Positions 1-8,458 of a DNA stretch of 34,508 nt are shown piece by piece; the first letter of the stretch is position 1; each line of letters opens with the position of its first letter. The translations under genes and the position numbers were made by a program. The stretch lies in NCBI GenBank assembly GCA_937934355.1, contig CALGZY010000110.1, positions 1 to 34,508 on the forward strand, written 5' to 3'. The notes under the pieces were generated by a model. That model made no database searches. It was not told where the DNA came from and saw nothing but the letters and a program-made list of their open reading frames with translations. Origin of the DNA: an uncultured Collinsella sp. (GTDB lineage: Bacteria > Actinomycetota > Coriobacteriia > Coriobacteriales > Coriobacteriaceae).

Positions 1-970
1 TGAGCGGGCTGTACCACTGGCCGTTGTACACGGCGGTGGCCCAATCCTGCTCGAGCTTGATCTTGGTCTTGAGCAGGTCGCCCTCAACGCAAATGTCCTC
101 GAGCGCCTTGTGGGCGGTGATGAGCGTCAGGGCGCCGGGAACCTCGTAGCACTCGCGGCTCTTAAGGCCCACCAGGCGATCCTCGACCAGATCGAGACGG
201 CCAAAGCCATTGTCGCCGGAGATCTTGTTGAGGGAGATGACAATCTCGGAGAGCTTCATCTTCTTGCCGTCGACGGCGACGGGCTTGCCGGCCTCAAACT
301 CAATCTCGGCGTAGGTCGGGGTGTCCGGCGTGTCCTCCGGATTCTTGGTCATAACCCAAGCGTCGTCGAGCGGCTCGTTCCAGGGATCCTCCAGGTGGCC
401 GCACTCAATGGCACGACCCCACAGGTTGTCGTCGATGGAATAGGGGTTGTCGTTGGCACCCTCGGGAACCGGCACGTTGTGGGCGTGGGCATAGGCGACC
501 TCGTCGGGACGGCACTTCAGATCCCACTCGCGAACCGGGGCGATAACCTTGAGCTCGGGGTCGAGGGCCTTGACGGCAGCCTCAAAACGAACCTGGTCGT
601 TACCCTTGCCGGTGCAGCCGTGGGCGACGTAGGTCGCGCCAAACTCGTGAGCGACCTCGACAAGCTTCTTGGCGAGCAGCGGGCGAGACAGGGCGGAAAG
701 CAGCGGATACTTGTTCTCGTACATGGAGTTTGCGGCGATGGCCTTAGTCAAGAACTCATCGGAGAACTCGTCGCGCAGGTCGAGCACCTGGCAATCGAGA
801 ACGCCCAGGTCGAGGGCCTTCTGCTTCTTGGCGTCCAGGCCGGTCTCCTCCTGGCCCACGTTGCCGCAGACACAAACGACATCGAGATTCTTCTCGTCCT
901 GGAGCCACTTGACACATACGGATGTATCAAGACCACCGGAATATGCGAGAACGACTTTTTCCTTGCTCAT
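1..970 (-). CDS. argG: Argininosuccinate synthase (3' end outside the window)
   Basis: Joins citrulline and aspartate with ATP to make argininosuccinate, the penultimate step of arginine synthesis, in the cytosol. The visible 323 codons begin MSKEKVVLAYSGGLDTS, the N-type ATP pyrophosphatase loop (SGGLDTS at about residues 11-17), and continue through other ArgG-typical stretches such as CGNVGQEE, YVAHGCTGKGNDQVRFE and DDNLWGRAIECG. The family is about 400 residues, so roughly 80 C-terminal residues are cut off by the left window edge. The ATG at 968-970 has an AAAGGA ribosome site about 8 nt upstream. It is transcribed leftward, divergently from the HAD phosphatase, across a 554-nt gap. I saw no convincing ArgR operator close to the start. 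Identification is secure; completeness is not testable here. Confidence 0.97.
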   Translation of the reverse strand, partial: MSKEKVVLAYSGGLDTSVCVKWLQDEKNLDVVCVCGNVGQEETGLDAKKQKALDLGVLDCQVLDLRDEFSDEFLTKAIAANSMYENKYPLLSALSRPLLAKKLVEVAHEFGATYVAHGCTGKGNDQVRFEAAVKALDPELKVIAPVREWDLKCRPDEVAYAHAHNVPVPEGANDNPYSIDDNLWGRAIECGHLEDPWNEPLDDAWVMTKNPEDTPDTPTYAEIEFEAGKPVAVDGKKMKLSEIVISLNKISGDNGFGRLDLVEDRLVGLKSRECYEVPGALTLITAHKALEDICVEGDLLKTKIKLEQDWATAVYNGQWYSPL

Positions 971-1524
971 GGCTGTTTCCTTTCGCCCTTGGTAGCTAGT
1001 TAGAACATCGGTCAGTTGCAAGTCACCTTGAGGTCAAAAACCGTGCAATATCAGGTTAAATAGCAAAAATCAGCACATACATGCCCTAGAAACATGCAGC
1101 AATGTCGTGCTAAAACCCAACGACCTCAAAATGACTCTGTTGAGGCAATTCGCCCCATGCGGACAGAGACGATTGTTATCGTCGTCGGGAAATTGCGCGC
1201 TGGCGTCGGATGGCATTGTCTGCAGTGGTGATGATCTTTACGAACTGCATCTGCCTCTCCTTTCACGTATCGCCGGGCGCAATTCAAATATCGTAAACGG
1301 TACCTTTTACTCGGTAAGCGGTTGTTTTTCCGTCTCCGTTTTCGATTGTCGCTATATTACGCTAAAGTGCCCGCAGCACAAGCGACAAATTCAAATTTCT
1401 GAAAAGTTTTTTCATTACTTTGTGAAGCGTGGTGCAAATACGCACCATTCCTGCGAAAATACGCTCGACTACTAGTTGATGGTTATAACGTCTGAAACAA
1501 TCTCGAAACGAAAGGCGCATTTTT
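971..1524. other. Divergent intergenic region between argG and the HAD gene
   Basis: This 554-nt stretch is more AT-rich than the neighbouring genes and should hold both divergent promoters. An open frame of 122 codons on the plus strand (1107-1475) lacks a ribosome site and a recognisable protein pattern, so I treat it as non-coding. It holds a perfect short palindrome (1430-1447) and an octamer TTGAGGTC (1028-1035) that recurs inverted as GACCTCAA (1122-1129). I could not settle on a clear -35/-10 pair for either gene. Confidence 0.6.
1430..1447. promoter_or_regulatory. Perfect 6-bp-arm palindrome, candidate operator
   Basis: TGGTGC and GCACCA face each other across the 6-nt spacer AAATAC, about 78 nt before the HAD start codon. 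The 18-bp symmetric layout fits a dimeric helix-turn-helix repressor site. It has no T-tract behind it, so it is not a terminator. The regulator is unknown and the call rests on symmetry and location only. Confidence 0.35.
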
Positions 1525-2352
1525 ATGCAAACTTACGAATCGGACGCCAATATCGGAAACATTAAGATTCTCGCCGTCGATATGGACAAGACGCTGCTGA
1601 CCGACGAGCGTGTGCTGCCCCAGGGTCTTGATGAGCGCCTGGACAAGCTCGCCGACGCCGGCATCGTATTCTGCCCCGCCAGCGGACGTCCCGCCCCCAA
1701 GCTCGAGGAGATGTTCGAGGGCGTCAAGAACCGCCTCGCCTTTTGTCCCGACAACGGAGCGTGCGTGATCTATCGCGGCAGCTATATCTATAAGAGCACT
1801 ATTGACGTGGAGCTGTATCAGCAGGTCTTGAGCCGTGCCTCGGAGGATCCGCGCGCTGTCCCCGTCCTTTGCTGCTTCGACGAGTTCTACGTGCTTGCCC
1901 GCGACCATCAATACCACGACGAGATCAGCGTCTACTACAACACAATCAACTACGTCGACAGCTTTGATGGCATTGATTTCGAGTCCAACAAGATTTCGGT
2001 CTTCTTCCCCGGCTACGACGCCGAGCCCGCTTTCCGCGAGACCTATAGTCCCGAGTTCTCGGACAAGCTCTACGTCACCAACGCTGGGCGCGAGTGGATC
2101 GACTTTATGAACCTGGGCGTCGACAAGGGCGCCGGCGTCGCTCACCTGTGCGAGCACCTGGGCATCGATATTGCCGATGCTGCCGCCGTGGGCGACACCT
2201 ACAACGACATCCCCATGCTGGAGCGCGTCGGTCACAGCTTTATCGTGGACAATGCCGAGGAGCACATGAACGCGCATGCCAAATGGCGCATTCCGAGCAA
2301 CAACGACGGGGGCGTACTGACGCTCATCGACGCCATCTTGGCGGCTCGTTAA
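1525..2352 (+). CDS. Cof-type HAD-IIB family phosphatase
   Basis: A 275-residue cytosolic hydrolase of the haloacid dehalogenase superfamily, subfamily IIB, which removes phosphate from small metabolites such as sugar phosphates or flavin nucleotides; the substrate cannot be read from sequence. All four HAD motifs are visible: DMDKTLL (nucleophile D19, acid/base D21), PASGR (S53), a lysine in VDKGAGV (K201), and GDTYND (223-228), which binds Mg2+. The cap domain lies between motifs II and III, as in IIB enzymes. The ATG at 1525 has GAAAGG at 1510-1515. The gene stands alone, divergent from argG and convergent with polA; a large palindrome follows 7 nt after its stop. Confidence 0.9.
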   Translation: MQTYESDANIGNIKILAVDMDKTLLTDERVLPQGLDERLDKLADAGIVFCPASGRPAPKLEEMFEGVKNRLAFCPDNGACVIYRGSYIYKSTIDVELYQQVLSRASEDPRAVPVLCCFDEFYVLARDHQYHDEISVYYNTINYVDSFDGIDFESNKISVFFPGYDAEPAFRETYSPEFSDKLYVTNAGREWIDFMNLGVDKGAGVAHLCEHLGIDIADAAAVGDTYNDIPMLERVGHSFIVDNAEEHMNAHAKWRIPSNNDGGVLTLIDAILAAR

Positions 2353-2359
2353 ACTCGCC

Positions 2360-2485
2360 GCCATGCCCGGCGCCGGCCGTTTGATTTTTGCTCGGTCAGG
2401 TCCTGGGCTCGCTCGAAGAGCACATTTAGTGCTCTTCGGCTCGTGCGGAATCTACAAAAATCAAACGGCCGGCGCCGGGCATGGC
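2360..2485. repeat. 126-nt inverted repeat with 31-bp perfect arms and a nested hairpin
   Basis: The arm 2360-2390 is an exact reverse complement of 2455-2485 (31 of 31 bases): it begins GCCATGCCCGGCGCCGGCCG and ends TTTGATTTTTG. Inside the 64-nt interval lies a second perfect hairpin, CGAAGAGCAC (2414-2423) / GTGCTCTTCG (2429-2438), with loop ATTTA. It sits between two convergent genes. It could serve as a two-way transcription terminator, since the arms carry A/T runs next to GC-rich stems, or be a small non-autonomous palindromic element (MITE- or REP-like). No target-site duplication was recognised. Confidence 0.85.
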
Positions 2486-2553
2486 TACATATTCGTTCAT
2501 GTCGCCTAGATGGCGTCTTGAGTGTCTAGATACTTAGCTGAATATATTTGGAT

Positions 2554-2587
2554 GAAGGGGGCTCCTTGTTGGCAAGGAGCCCCCTTC
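2554..2587 (-). terminator. polA terminator
   Basis: A perfect 15-bp stem, GAAGGGGGCTCCTTG (2554-2568) and CAAGGAGCCCCCTTC (2573-2587), with a 4-nt loop. It lies 33 nt beyond the polA stop codon. On the minus strand it is followed by an A/T-rich tract rather than a clean T-run, so the efficiency is uncertain; the stem itself is very stable on either strand. Confidence 0.75.
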
Positions 2588-2620
2588 TGGTTTGGTTACT
2601 TTGGAACTGTTGGCGCTTCC

Positions 2621-5368
2621 CTATTTGGCGTCGGCCCAGGTTATGCCGGTGCTGGCTTCGGCGATCAACGGTACGCGGAGGTCTACTACGTGCTCCATGA
2701 CGTCGCGGACCATGGCGGTGAGGCGCTCGACTTCGTCGACGGGGCACTCAAAGTCCAGTTCGTCGTGTACCTGCAAGATCATGTGGGCGGCAAAGCCTTC
2801 TTCTTCCAGGCGACGGCTTACGCGGGCCATCGCGATCTTGATGATGTCGGCGGCGGTTCCCTGCATGGGGTGGTTCATGGCCGTGCGCTCGCCAAAGCCG
2901 CGAAGTTGCGGGTTTTTGGCCTTGAGCTCCGGAATATGACGACGGCGGCCGTACATGGTCTCGGCGTAGCCCGTCTGCTTGGCGCGCGCCACCACGTTGT
3001 CGAGGAACGTGCGCACGCCCGGGTAGGCCTCGTAGTAGCGGTCGATCATGCCACGTGCCTCGGCCATCGAGATATGCAGCGACTGCGACAGACCGTAGGC
3101 CTGCTGGCCATACACAATGCCAAAGTTCACGGCCTTGGCGCGACTGCGCAAGTCGGGTGTCACCTCGAACACTGGCACGCCAAATACGCGCGCGGCCGTC
3201 TCGGCATGGAAGTCCTCGCCTTCGTTGAAGGCGCGCACCAGATGCTCGTCACCCGAGAGATGCGCCAGCAGACGCAGCTCGATCTGCGAGTAGTCCACCG
3301 CCAAAAAGACGCTTCCCTCGCCTGCCGAAAACGCCGTCTTGACGGTACGACCCAGCTCCGAGCGCGTCGGGATGTTCTGCAGGTTCGGGTCGCTCGAGGA
3401 CAGACGCCCCGTTGCCGTGATGGTCTGGTTGTACGTAGTGTGCACACGGCCGTCACCACGGCGTAGCGGGCCCAACGTGTCCAGATAGGTTGACTTGATC
3501 TTGGACTTCTCGCGCCAGTCCAAGATCAGGCGCACGATCTCGTGGTCGCGGGCAAGGTCGCTCAACACCTTGGCGTTGGTCGAATAATAGCCGCGCTTGG
3601 TCTTTTTGAGACCCTTGGTCGGAAGACCCATAACGTCAAACAGCACGTGCGAGAGCTGCATGGGGCTGCCTATGTTAAAGGTCTCGTCGCCGGCCAGGTC
3701 ACGAATGCTGCGCTCGACCTCGGCAATCTGAGTCGCCAGGCCCTCGGACAGACTATGCAGACGGTCGGGGTCTACGAGCATGCCCGCGCGCTCCATCTTG
3801 GCAAGCACCGGCACAAGCGGCATCTCGATGCCGTCGAACACGTTGGTGGCGTTCTCACGGGCCATGCGGTCGCGCAGCGGTGCGACCAGCGCCAGCGTTA
3901 AGGCCGCCGTGCGAGCGGCGGGCGCGGGGGCGTCCTCGCCGGCACCCTCTGCACCGCGCGCCGCAGGCAGCGCCATCTGCAGATAGGTATCGGCCAGATA
4001 CGCCTCATCGAACTCGGAGCGGTCGGAATCCAGCAGGTAGGCGGCAACCACGGTATCGAAGATGCGCGTGGAATCGACTGCCAGCGGGTCCATAAGCTCG
4101 GGCTCAGAAGAATCGATGGGCGAAAGCTCGTGCAACAGCGCCTTCATATCCGGGCTCGCCACGCGACCCTCCATAAACAGACGCGCGAGCACGCCGGCAA
4201 TCACGCCGTGGACGAAGTTGAAGCCCTCAACCTCAGCCGCCGCACAGCTGTCGCCCTCCTCGAGCGCGAACAGGCCCTTGGACGTCGCCAACCACAGCGT
4301 GCGCGTCAGTCCAAAGAGCGCGCCCTCTTCCTTGTCGTCGTCCACCACGGCGGCGACCCACTCGCCGGCATCAATCGCGCGGGAGACCTCAGCCGCAACG
4401 GCACCAAGCGCGTCGGCATCGCCGGCGGCTGCGCGAACCATAGCAGGTATCTCAAACACACTGGAGGCAGCAGCCCCGCCCTCGCCGCCGATCAGCGCCA
4501 AGAAACGGTTCTGCATGGCGGTGATACCAAGCGTACCCAGCGCCGCGGAAACCTCATCGGCAGAAAACGCCGGGAAGGACGTCACCTCAAAGTCGAGCGC
4601 GACGGGCGCATCGGTGCGAATTGTCGCAACCTTGCGGCTCAGTAGTGCGTCATCGATGTGTGCACGCAGGTTCTCGCCCATCTTGCCCTTGACCTCATCG
4701 GCATGCGCGATGACTTCGTCCAGGCTACCGTACTTCGCAATGAGCGCACTCGCCTTTTTGGGACCGATGCCCGGTACACCGGGGATGTTGTCGGACGTAT
4801 CGCCCTTTAGACCGTAAAAATCGGGCACGAGCGCCGGCGTAATGCCGTGATACAGGTCGTCCACGCTCTCGGGCGTCATAATCGCCACGTCGGACAGGCC
4901 CTTGCGGGTCGAGACCACGTTGACGTGCTCGGTCACGAGTTGATACATGTCGCGGTCGCCGGTCACCAGTAGCATGTCGCAGCCGGCCTCTTCACCCAGG
5001 CGCGCCATGGTTCCCAGGATGTCATCGCCTTCCCAGCCCTCGGACTGCAGAATCGGCACGTTGAGCGCGGCGAGCAGCTCCTTAATCATAGGGAACTGCG
5101 CATGCAGATCGGGGTCCATGGGCGGGCGTTGCGCCTTATACTGCGGCAGCATCTCCATGCGCACGCGCGGTTTACCCTTGTCAAACGCCACGACGACGCC
5201 GTCGGGGTTAAAGGCATCGATCATCTTGAGAAACATGTTCAGAAAGCCAAAGATCGCGTTGGTGGGGCGACCGTCCGGCGCGTTCATGGTCGGCGGCACG
5301 GCGTGGAAGGCGCGATGCATGAGCGAGTTGCCGTCGATAACGGCAAAGGTGCGGCGCTTGTCAGACAT
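2621..5368 (-). CDS. polA: DNA polymerase I
   Basis: Gap-filling and primer-removal polymerase acting in lagging-strand maturation and repair. The 915-residue protein has an N-terminal 5'-nuclease domain (VIDGNSLMHRAFHA, EGWEGDDILG, TGDRDMYQLV, and the helix-hairpin-helix GVPGIGPKKA), a middle region, and a C-terminal polymerase domain: motif A DYSQIELR (D692), O-helix KAVNFGIVYG (K745, F749), motif C VHDELD (D869, E870). The middle region does not show the acidic DxE metal site of a 3'-5' proofreading exonuclease, so that domain is probably inactive. I start at ATG 5368 because GAGG at 5377-5380 lies 8 nt before it; an upstream in-frame start at 5407 lacks such support. It is divergent from the M18 peptidase gene. 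Confidence 0.97.
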   Translation of the reverse strand: MSDKRRTFAVIDGNSLMHRAFHAVPPTMNAPDGRPTNAIFGFLNMFLKMIDAFNPDGVVVAFDKGKPRVRMEMLPQYKAQRPPMDPDLHAQFPMIKELLAALNVPILQSEGWEGDDILGTMARLGEEAGCDMLLVTGDRDMYQLVTEHVNVVSTRKGLSDVAIMTPESVDDLYHGITPALVPDFYGLKGDTSDNIPGVPGIGPKKASALIAKYGSLDEVIAHADEVKGKMGENLRAHIDDALLSRKVATIRTDAPVALDFEVTSFPAFSADEVSAALGTLGITAMQNRFLALIGGEGGAAASSVFEIPAMVRAAAGDADALGAVAAEVSRAIDAGEWVAAVVDDDKEEGALFGLTRTLWLATSKGLFALEEGDSCAAAEVEGFNFVHGVIAGVLARLFMEGRVASPDMKALLHELSPIDSSEPELMDPLAVDSTRIFDTVVAAYLLDSDRSEFDEAYLADTYLQMALPAARGAEGAGEDAPAPAARTAALTLALVAPLRDRMARENATNVFDGIEMPLVPVLAKMERAGMLVDPDRLHSLSEGLATQIAEVERSIRDLAGDETFNIGSPMQLSHVLFDVMGLPTKGLKKTKRGYYSTNAKVLSDLARDHEIVRLILDWREKSKIKSTYLDTLGPLRRGDGRVHTTYNQTITATGRLSSSDPNLQNIPTRSELGRTVKTAFSAGEGSVFLAVDYSQIELRLLAHLSGDEHLVRAFNEGEDFHAETAARVFGVPVFEVTPDLRSRAKAVNFGIVYGQQAYGLSQSLHISMAEARGMIDRYYEAYPGVRTFLDNVVARAKQTGYAETMYGRRRHIPELKAKNPQLRGFGERTAMNHPMQGTAADIIKIAMARVSRRLEEEGFAAHMILQVHDELDFECPVDEVERLTAMVRDVMEHVVDLRVPLIAEASTGITWADAK

Positions 5369-5460
5369 ATTGAATACCTCGCTTTGGGCTGGGCACGGTT
5401 TGCTCACTCCAGTTTACACGCTCCCCGCCCCGCGGCCACCTCACATCAAGCTCCCCCGCC

Positions 5461-5495
5461 ACCGTGAGCCCGCGCGTGATACGATGGCTCACGGT
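5461..5495. promoter_or_regulatory. Perfect 10-bp inverted repeat in the polA/M18 divergent gap
   Basis: ACCGTGAGCC (5461-5470) and GGCTCACGGT (5486-5495) form exact arms around a 15-nt spacer ending in TACGAT, a plausible -10 element for the peptidase gene, although no good -35 lies at the right distance. It may be an operator spanning the core promoter, or a hairpin in the leader of the M18 gene. There is no T-tract after it. Confidence 0.45.
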
Positions 5496-5534
5496 ACATC
5501 AACCAGCACGATCGATCCGAAAGGAGCCTGCGTC

Positions 5535-6932
5535 ATGGAGCGTCCCTGCGCATGGAAAAAGTACACGCCACAGCAAATCGAGGAGCTCGAGGAGCTTTGC
5601 CGCGGCTATAAGCAGTTTTTGAGTGAGAACAAGACCGAGCGCCTGTGCGTCAAGGCCGGCATCAAGATGGCCGAGGAGGCGGGATACGTCGACCTGGAGA
5701 CCGTAATCGCCGCAGGCCGCGAGCTTAAGGCAGGCGACAAGGTGTATGCCGCTAACCACGGCAAGGACCTTATGCTCGTCAATCTGGGCACCGCCCCGCT
5801 CGAGCAGGGCTTTAACATCCTGGGCGCGCACGTGGACTCGCCGCGCCTGGACCTTAAGCAGAACCCCGCCTTCGAGGCCGGCGACATGGCTTATCTCGAC
5901 ACGCACTACTACGGCGGCGTCAAGAGCTACCACTGGGTAGCCTCCCCGCTCGCACTCGTGGGCGTCATCTGCAAAAAGGACGGTACCACCGTCGACATCA
6001 ATATCGGCGACAAGGCGGACGATCCGGTCTTTACCATCTCCGACCTGCTGATCCATCTCTCGAGCGAGCAGATGTCTAAGCCTGCCAAAGACGCCGTCGA
6101 CGCCGAGATCCTCGACGTGATCGTGGGCGGCCGTCCCGTCAAGTTCGATGAGGACGACAAGGACGCCCCCAAGGAGCCCGTCAAGCAGATGTTCCTGGAT
6201 ATCCTCAAGGAGCAGTACGACGTCGAGGAGGAGGACTTCCTCTCCGCCGAGATCGAGGTCGTGCCCGCCGGCCCCGCCCGCGACATGGGCCTCGACCGCT
6301 CCATGATTCTGGGCTATGGCCATGACGACCGCGTCTGTGCCTACCCCTCCATGCTCGCCCAGATCAACGTCACCAACGTGGAGCGCACGAGCATCACGCT
6401 CATCGTCGACAAGGAGGAGATCGGTTCCGTGGGTGCCACCGGCATGACGAGTCGCTTCTTCGAGAACACCGTCGCCGAGATCATGATGCTCGCCGGCGAG
6501 GACAGCCCGCTGGCTCTGCGCCGCGCGCTCGCCCGCAGCCGTATGCTCTCCTCCGACGTGTCCGCCGGCTTCGACCCGGGCTATGCCGGCAAGTTCGAGA
6601 CCAAGAACGCCGCCTTCATGGGTCGCGGCCTGTGCTTTAACAAGTACACGGGCAGCCGCGGCAAGGGCGGCTCTAACGACGCCGACGCCGAGTATGTGGC
6701 CCTCGTCCGCGACATCATGGACGAGGCCGGCGTGGACTTCCAGACCTGCGAGCTCGGCCGCGTCAACGCTGGTGGCGGCGGCACCATCGCCTACATCATG
6801 GCCAAGTACGGCATGAACGTCATCGACTCCGGCGTTGCCGTCCTGTCCATGCACGCCCTGTGGGAGGTCGCCAACAAGGCCGACATCTACGAGGCATATC
6901 GCGGTTACAAGGCCTTCATCGAGCGAGCCTAA
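5535..6932 (+). CDS. M18 family metallo-aminopeptidase
   Basis: A 465-residue cytosolic two-metal exopeptidase that removes N-terminal residues (M18 enzymes prefer acidic or neutral ones) in peptide turnover. Metal and catalytic residues are visible in order: GAHVDSPRLDLK (H99, D101), DKEEIGSVGATG (E294, E295), SSDVSAGFDP (D341) and SMHALWE (H440). The length fits the family. The reading frame stays open far upstream, antisense to polA, but the ATG at 5535 has AAGGAG at 5521-5526 with ideal spacing and begins the conserved part. It is divergent from polA and followed by a strong terminator, so it is probably a single-gene unit. The exact peptide preference cannot be told. Confidence 0.93.
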   Translation: MERPCAWKKYTPQQIEELEELCRGYKQFLSENKTERLCVKAGIKMAEEAGYVDLETVIAAGRELKAGDKVYAANHGKDLMLVNLGTAPLEQGFNILGAHVDSPRLDLKQNPAFEAGDMAYLDTHYYGGVKSYHWVASPLALVGVICKKDGTTVDINIGDKADDPVFTISDLLIHLSSEQMSKPAKDAVDAEILDVIVGGRPVKFDEDDKDAPKEPVKQMFLDILKEQYDVEEEDFLSAEIEVVPAGPARDMGLDRSMILGYGHDDRVCAYPSMLAQINVTNVERTSITLIVDKEEIGSVGATGMTSRFFENTVAEIMMLAGEDSPLALRRALARSRMLSSDVSAGFDPGYAGKFETKNAAFMGRGLCFNKYTGSRGKGGSNDADAEYVALVRDIMDEAGVDFQTCELGRVNAGGGGTIAYIMAKYGMNVIDSGVAVLSMHALWEVANKADIYEAYRGYKAFIERA

Positions 6933-6946
6933 CCAACCCTTCATCA

Positions 6947-7017
6947 GTTGCGGTGAAATACGGACTAAACTGGCCCATAAACAGCCAAAACAGACCGTAT
7001 TCCACCGCAACTTTTTT
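6947..7017 (+). terminator. Terminator after the M18 gene, with a long loop
   Basis: Arms 6947-6963 and 6995-7011 pair over 17 bp with one mismatch and are followed by six Ts (7012-7017). The 31-nt loop contains a small TGGC/GCCA hairpin. The T-run ends just before the yaaA ribosome site at 7021-7027, so the same structure could attenuate yaaA. The arms contain TTGCGGTG/CACCGCAA, a word shared with the hairpins at 10921 and 11198. Confidence 0.85.
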
Positions 7018-7032
7018 GGCAGAGGAGAGCCC

Positions 7033-7842
7033 ATGCTGCAGGTCATCATTTCGCCCGCCAAGCAGATGCGCGCGGCCCAAGATGCTTTTGAAGTCCTGGG
7101 CATCCCACCCTTTGTGCGCGAGACGGCTCGCCTCCACCGCGCACTGCTAGATATCGAGCGGAATGAAGGCAGCGGCGGCCTGCAGGCGCTGTGGAACGTG
7201 AGTGACAAACTGCTGGGACCTTGCCTCAACACCCTGCATGAGTTCGGGCCCATCCTGAAAAGCGGCGATCTCGACAATCCCGCACTCGCCCGTCACCTCT
7301 CCCCTGCCGCCATGTCCTATCACGGCATTCAATACCAGAGCATGGCACCCGAGGTGATGGATTCCGCGCAGCTCGCATGGCTGCAAGACCATCTGTGGAT
7401 CCTCTCCGGCCTCTACGGGTGCGTTCGTCCCTTTCATGCCGTCGAACCGTATCGGCTGGAGATGGGCGCGAAGCTTGTCGTCGACGGTGCCCGAGACCTC
7501 TACGCATTTTGGAGCGATAAGCTCGCGCGGGCTATCGCCCCGGCAGGTTCAAACACCACGATCGTCAACCTCGCCAGCGTAGAGTATGCCAAAGCCGTTC
7601 TGCCCCACCTCGCGGGCGACGCCACAGCCGTCACGTGCCTCTTTGGCGAGGGTATCCGCAACGGGAAGCCCATCCAACGGTCGACCGCCAGCAAAAAGGC
7701 GCGCGGCTCCATGGTGCGGTGGATGGCAGAAAACAAGCTCGAGGATGCAAGCGAACTTACCGCATTCAATATCGGCTATCGGCACATCCCCGAGCTTTCA
7801 GACAAAAACACCCTGGTTTTCATGAACGCGCAGGCACTATAG
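7033..7842 (+). CDS. yaaA: Peroxide stress protein YaaA (DUF328/UPF0246 family)
   Basis: A 269-residue cytosolic protein of the YaaA family, which in E. coli limits free intracellular iron during hydrogen peroxide stress and has a DNA-binding fold; the biochemical role here is unproven. Family features seen: the start MLQVIISPAKQMR, the signature LSGLYGCVRPFHAVEPYRLEMG-like segment near residues 128-148 (reported here only as LSGLYG...RPFHAVEPYRLEMG), and the C-terminal basic block KKARGSMVRWMAENKL. Length matches the family (about 250-270). The ATG at 7033 follows AGAGGAG at 7021-7027. It lies directly after a terminator hairpin and converges with the next minus-strand gene at a distance of 23 nt. 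Confidence 0.9.
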   Translation: MLQVIISPAKQMRAAQDAFEVLGIPPFVRETARLHRALLDIERNEGSGGLQALWNVSDKLLGPCLNTLHEFGPILKSGDLDNPALARHLSPAAMSYHGIQYQSMAPEVMDSAQLAWLQDHLWILSGLYGCVRPFHAVEPYRLEMGAKLVVDGARDLYAFWSDKLARAIAPAGSNTTIVNLASVEYAKAVLPHLAGDATAVTCLFGEGIRNGKPIQRSTASKKARGSMVRWMAENKLEDASELTAFNIGYRHIPELSDKNTLVFMNAQAL

Positions 7843-7865
7843 GCCCGCCGTTTCCAAACACCCCG

Positions 7866-8387
7866 TTACTCCGCCAAGCCATCGGCCTTTGCAATCTCGC
7901 TCGTCGAGCCATCTTGGTAGGTAATCTTAACGTGCTCTACGTCGGATACCGTAACGCCCGACGGAGGTTCCAGACGCCACTCCGTCAGAGCGATATCCAT
8001 GGTCGTGGGCACATCGCCCTGATCTTTGAGCTTCACCATGAGTGTTTTGAGTGCCTCATCATACGTCACGCGTTCGATTTCCTCACCAGGAATAGACCCA
8101 CCACTCAGCTGCAACTGCACAAACTCATCGCACGGGTACCAATAATCGCCCGGAACGGCGAGCGTATTGGCATTACCGCCAGTACTCCTCACCGTCATAA
8201 TCGGTAGGCTATCATCAGCCTCGAACTCCCATGCAGCGCCGCCGCGACCACCAAACGTCCAGATACAAAAGGCAATCACCAGCACGGCAAGCACCGCAAA
8301 ACCGATCGCGACAAGGCCATGGTGCGCACGGCTTTCCTCGGCCGATACATCCCATTGCGTCTCTCGATATAGATGCTTGTCTTCCAT
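7866..8387 (-). CDS. Unknown single-pass membrane protein
   Basis: I do not recognise this 173-residue protein. It has a short hydrophilic N-terminus, one hydrophobic helix at about residues 24-45 (GLVAIGFAVLAVLVIAFCIW), and a roughly 125-residue C-terminal part, probably outside the membrane, that is beta-rich in appearance and acidic. No lipobox or catalytic motif was seen. The start ATG at 8385-8387 is preceded by GAGGAG with 6-nt spacing; the frame stays open much further upstream but runs antisense to thiC and is not coding there. It is divergent from the thiC riboswitch and convergent with yaaA. The sequence gives no functional clue. Confidence 0.75.
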   Translation of the reverse strand: MEDKHLYRETQWDVSAEESRAHHGLVAIGFAVLAVLVIAFCIWTFGGRGGAAWEFEADDSLPIMTVRSTGGNANTLAVPGDYWYPCDEFVQLQLSGGSIPGEEIERVTYDEALKTLMVKLKDQGDVPTTMDIALTEWRLEPPSGVTVSDVEHVKITYQDGSTSEIAKADGLAE

Positions 8388-8437
8388 GTTCGCCTCCTCA
8401 CAGGCACGCTCGTTAGGCCAATCGTACCCATTCGAGC

Positions 8438-8443
8438 TATACT
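8438..8443 (+). promoter_or_regulatory. Candidate -10 element of thiC
   Basis: TATACT would place the transcription start near 8450, just before the TPP aptamer. A matching -35 is weak (TTAGGC at 8413-8418, spacing 19), so the call rests on position and the good -10. Confidence 0.4.
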
Positions 8444-8458
8444 TGAGCCCATTACATA

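Noticed and set aside
110..1003. 297-codon plus-strand frame
   Set aside because: Antisense shadow of argG, which has clear family motifs on the minus strand.
1107..1475. Open frame of 122 codons on the plus strand upstream of the HAD gene
   Set aside because: No ribosome site, no recognisable domain, irregular composition and location in an AT-rich promoter region.
1514..1531. GCAT-TTTT-ATGC palindrome as an ArgR box for argG
   Set aside because: It overlaps the HAD start codon, more than 500 nt from argG, and has no partner site; the AT-rich match is likely by chance.
5499..7277. 592-codon minus-strand frame across the M18 gene
   Set aside because: Composition-driven antisense frame; the plus strand encodes a peptidase with all its metal ligands.
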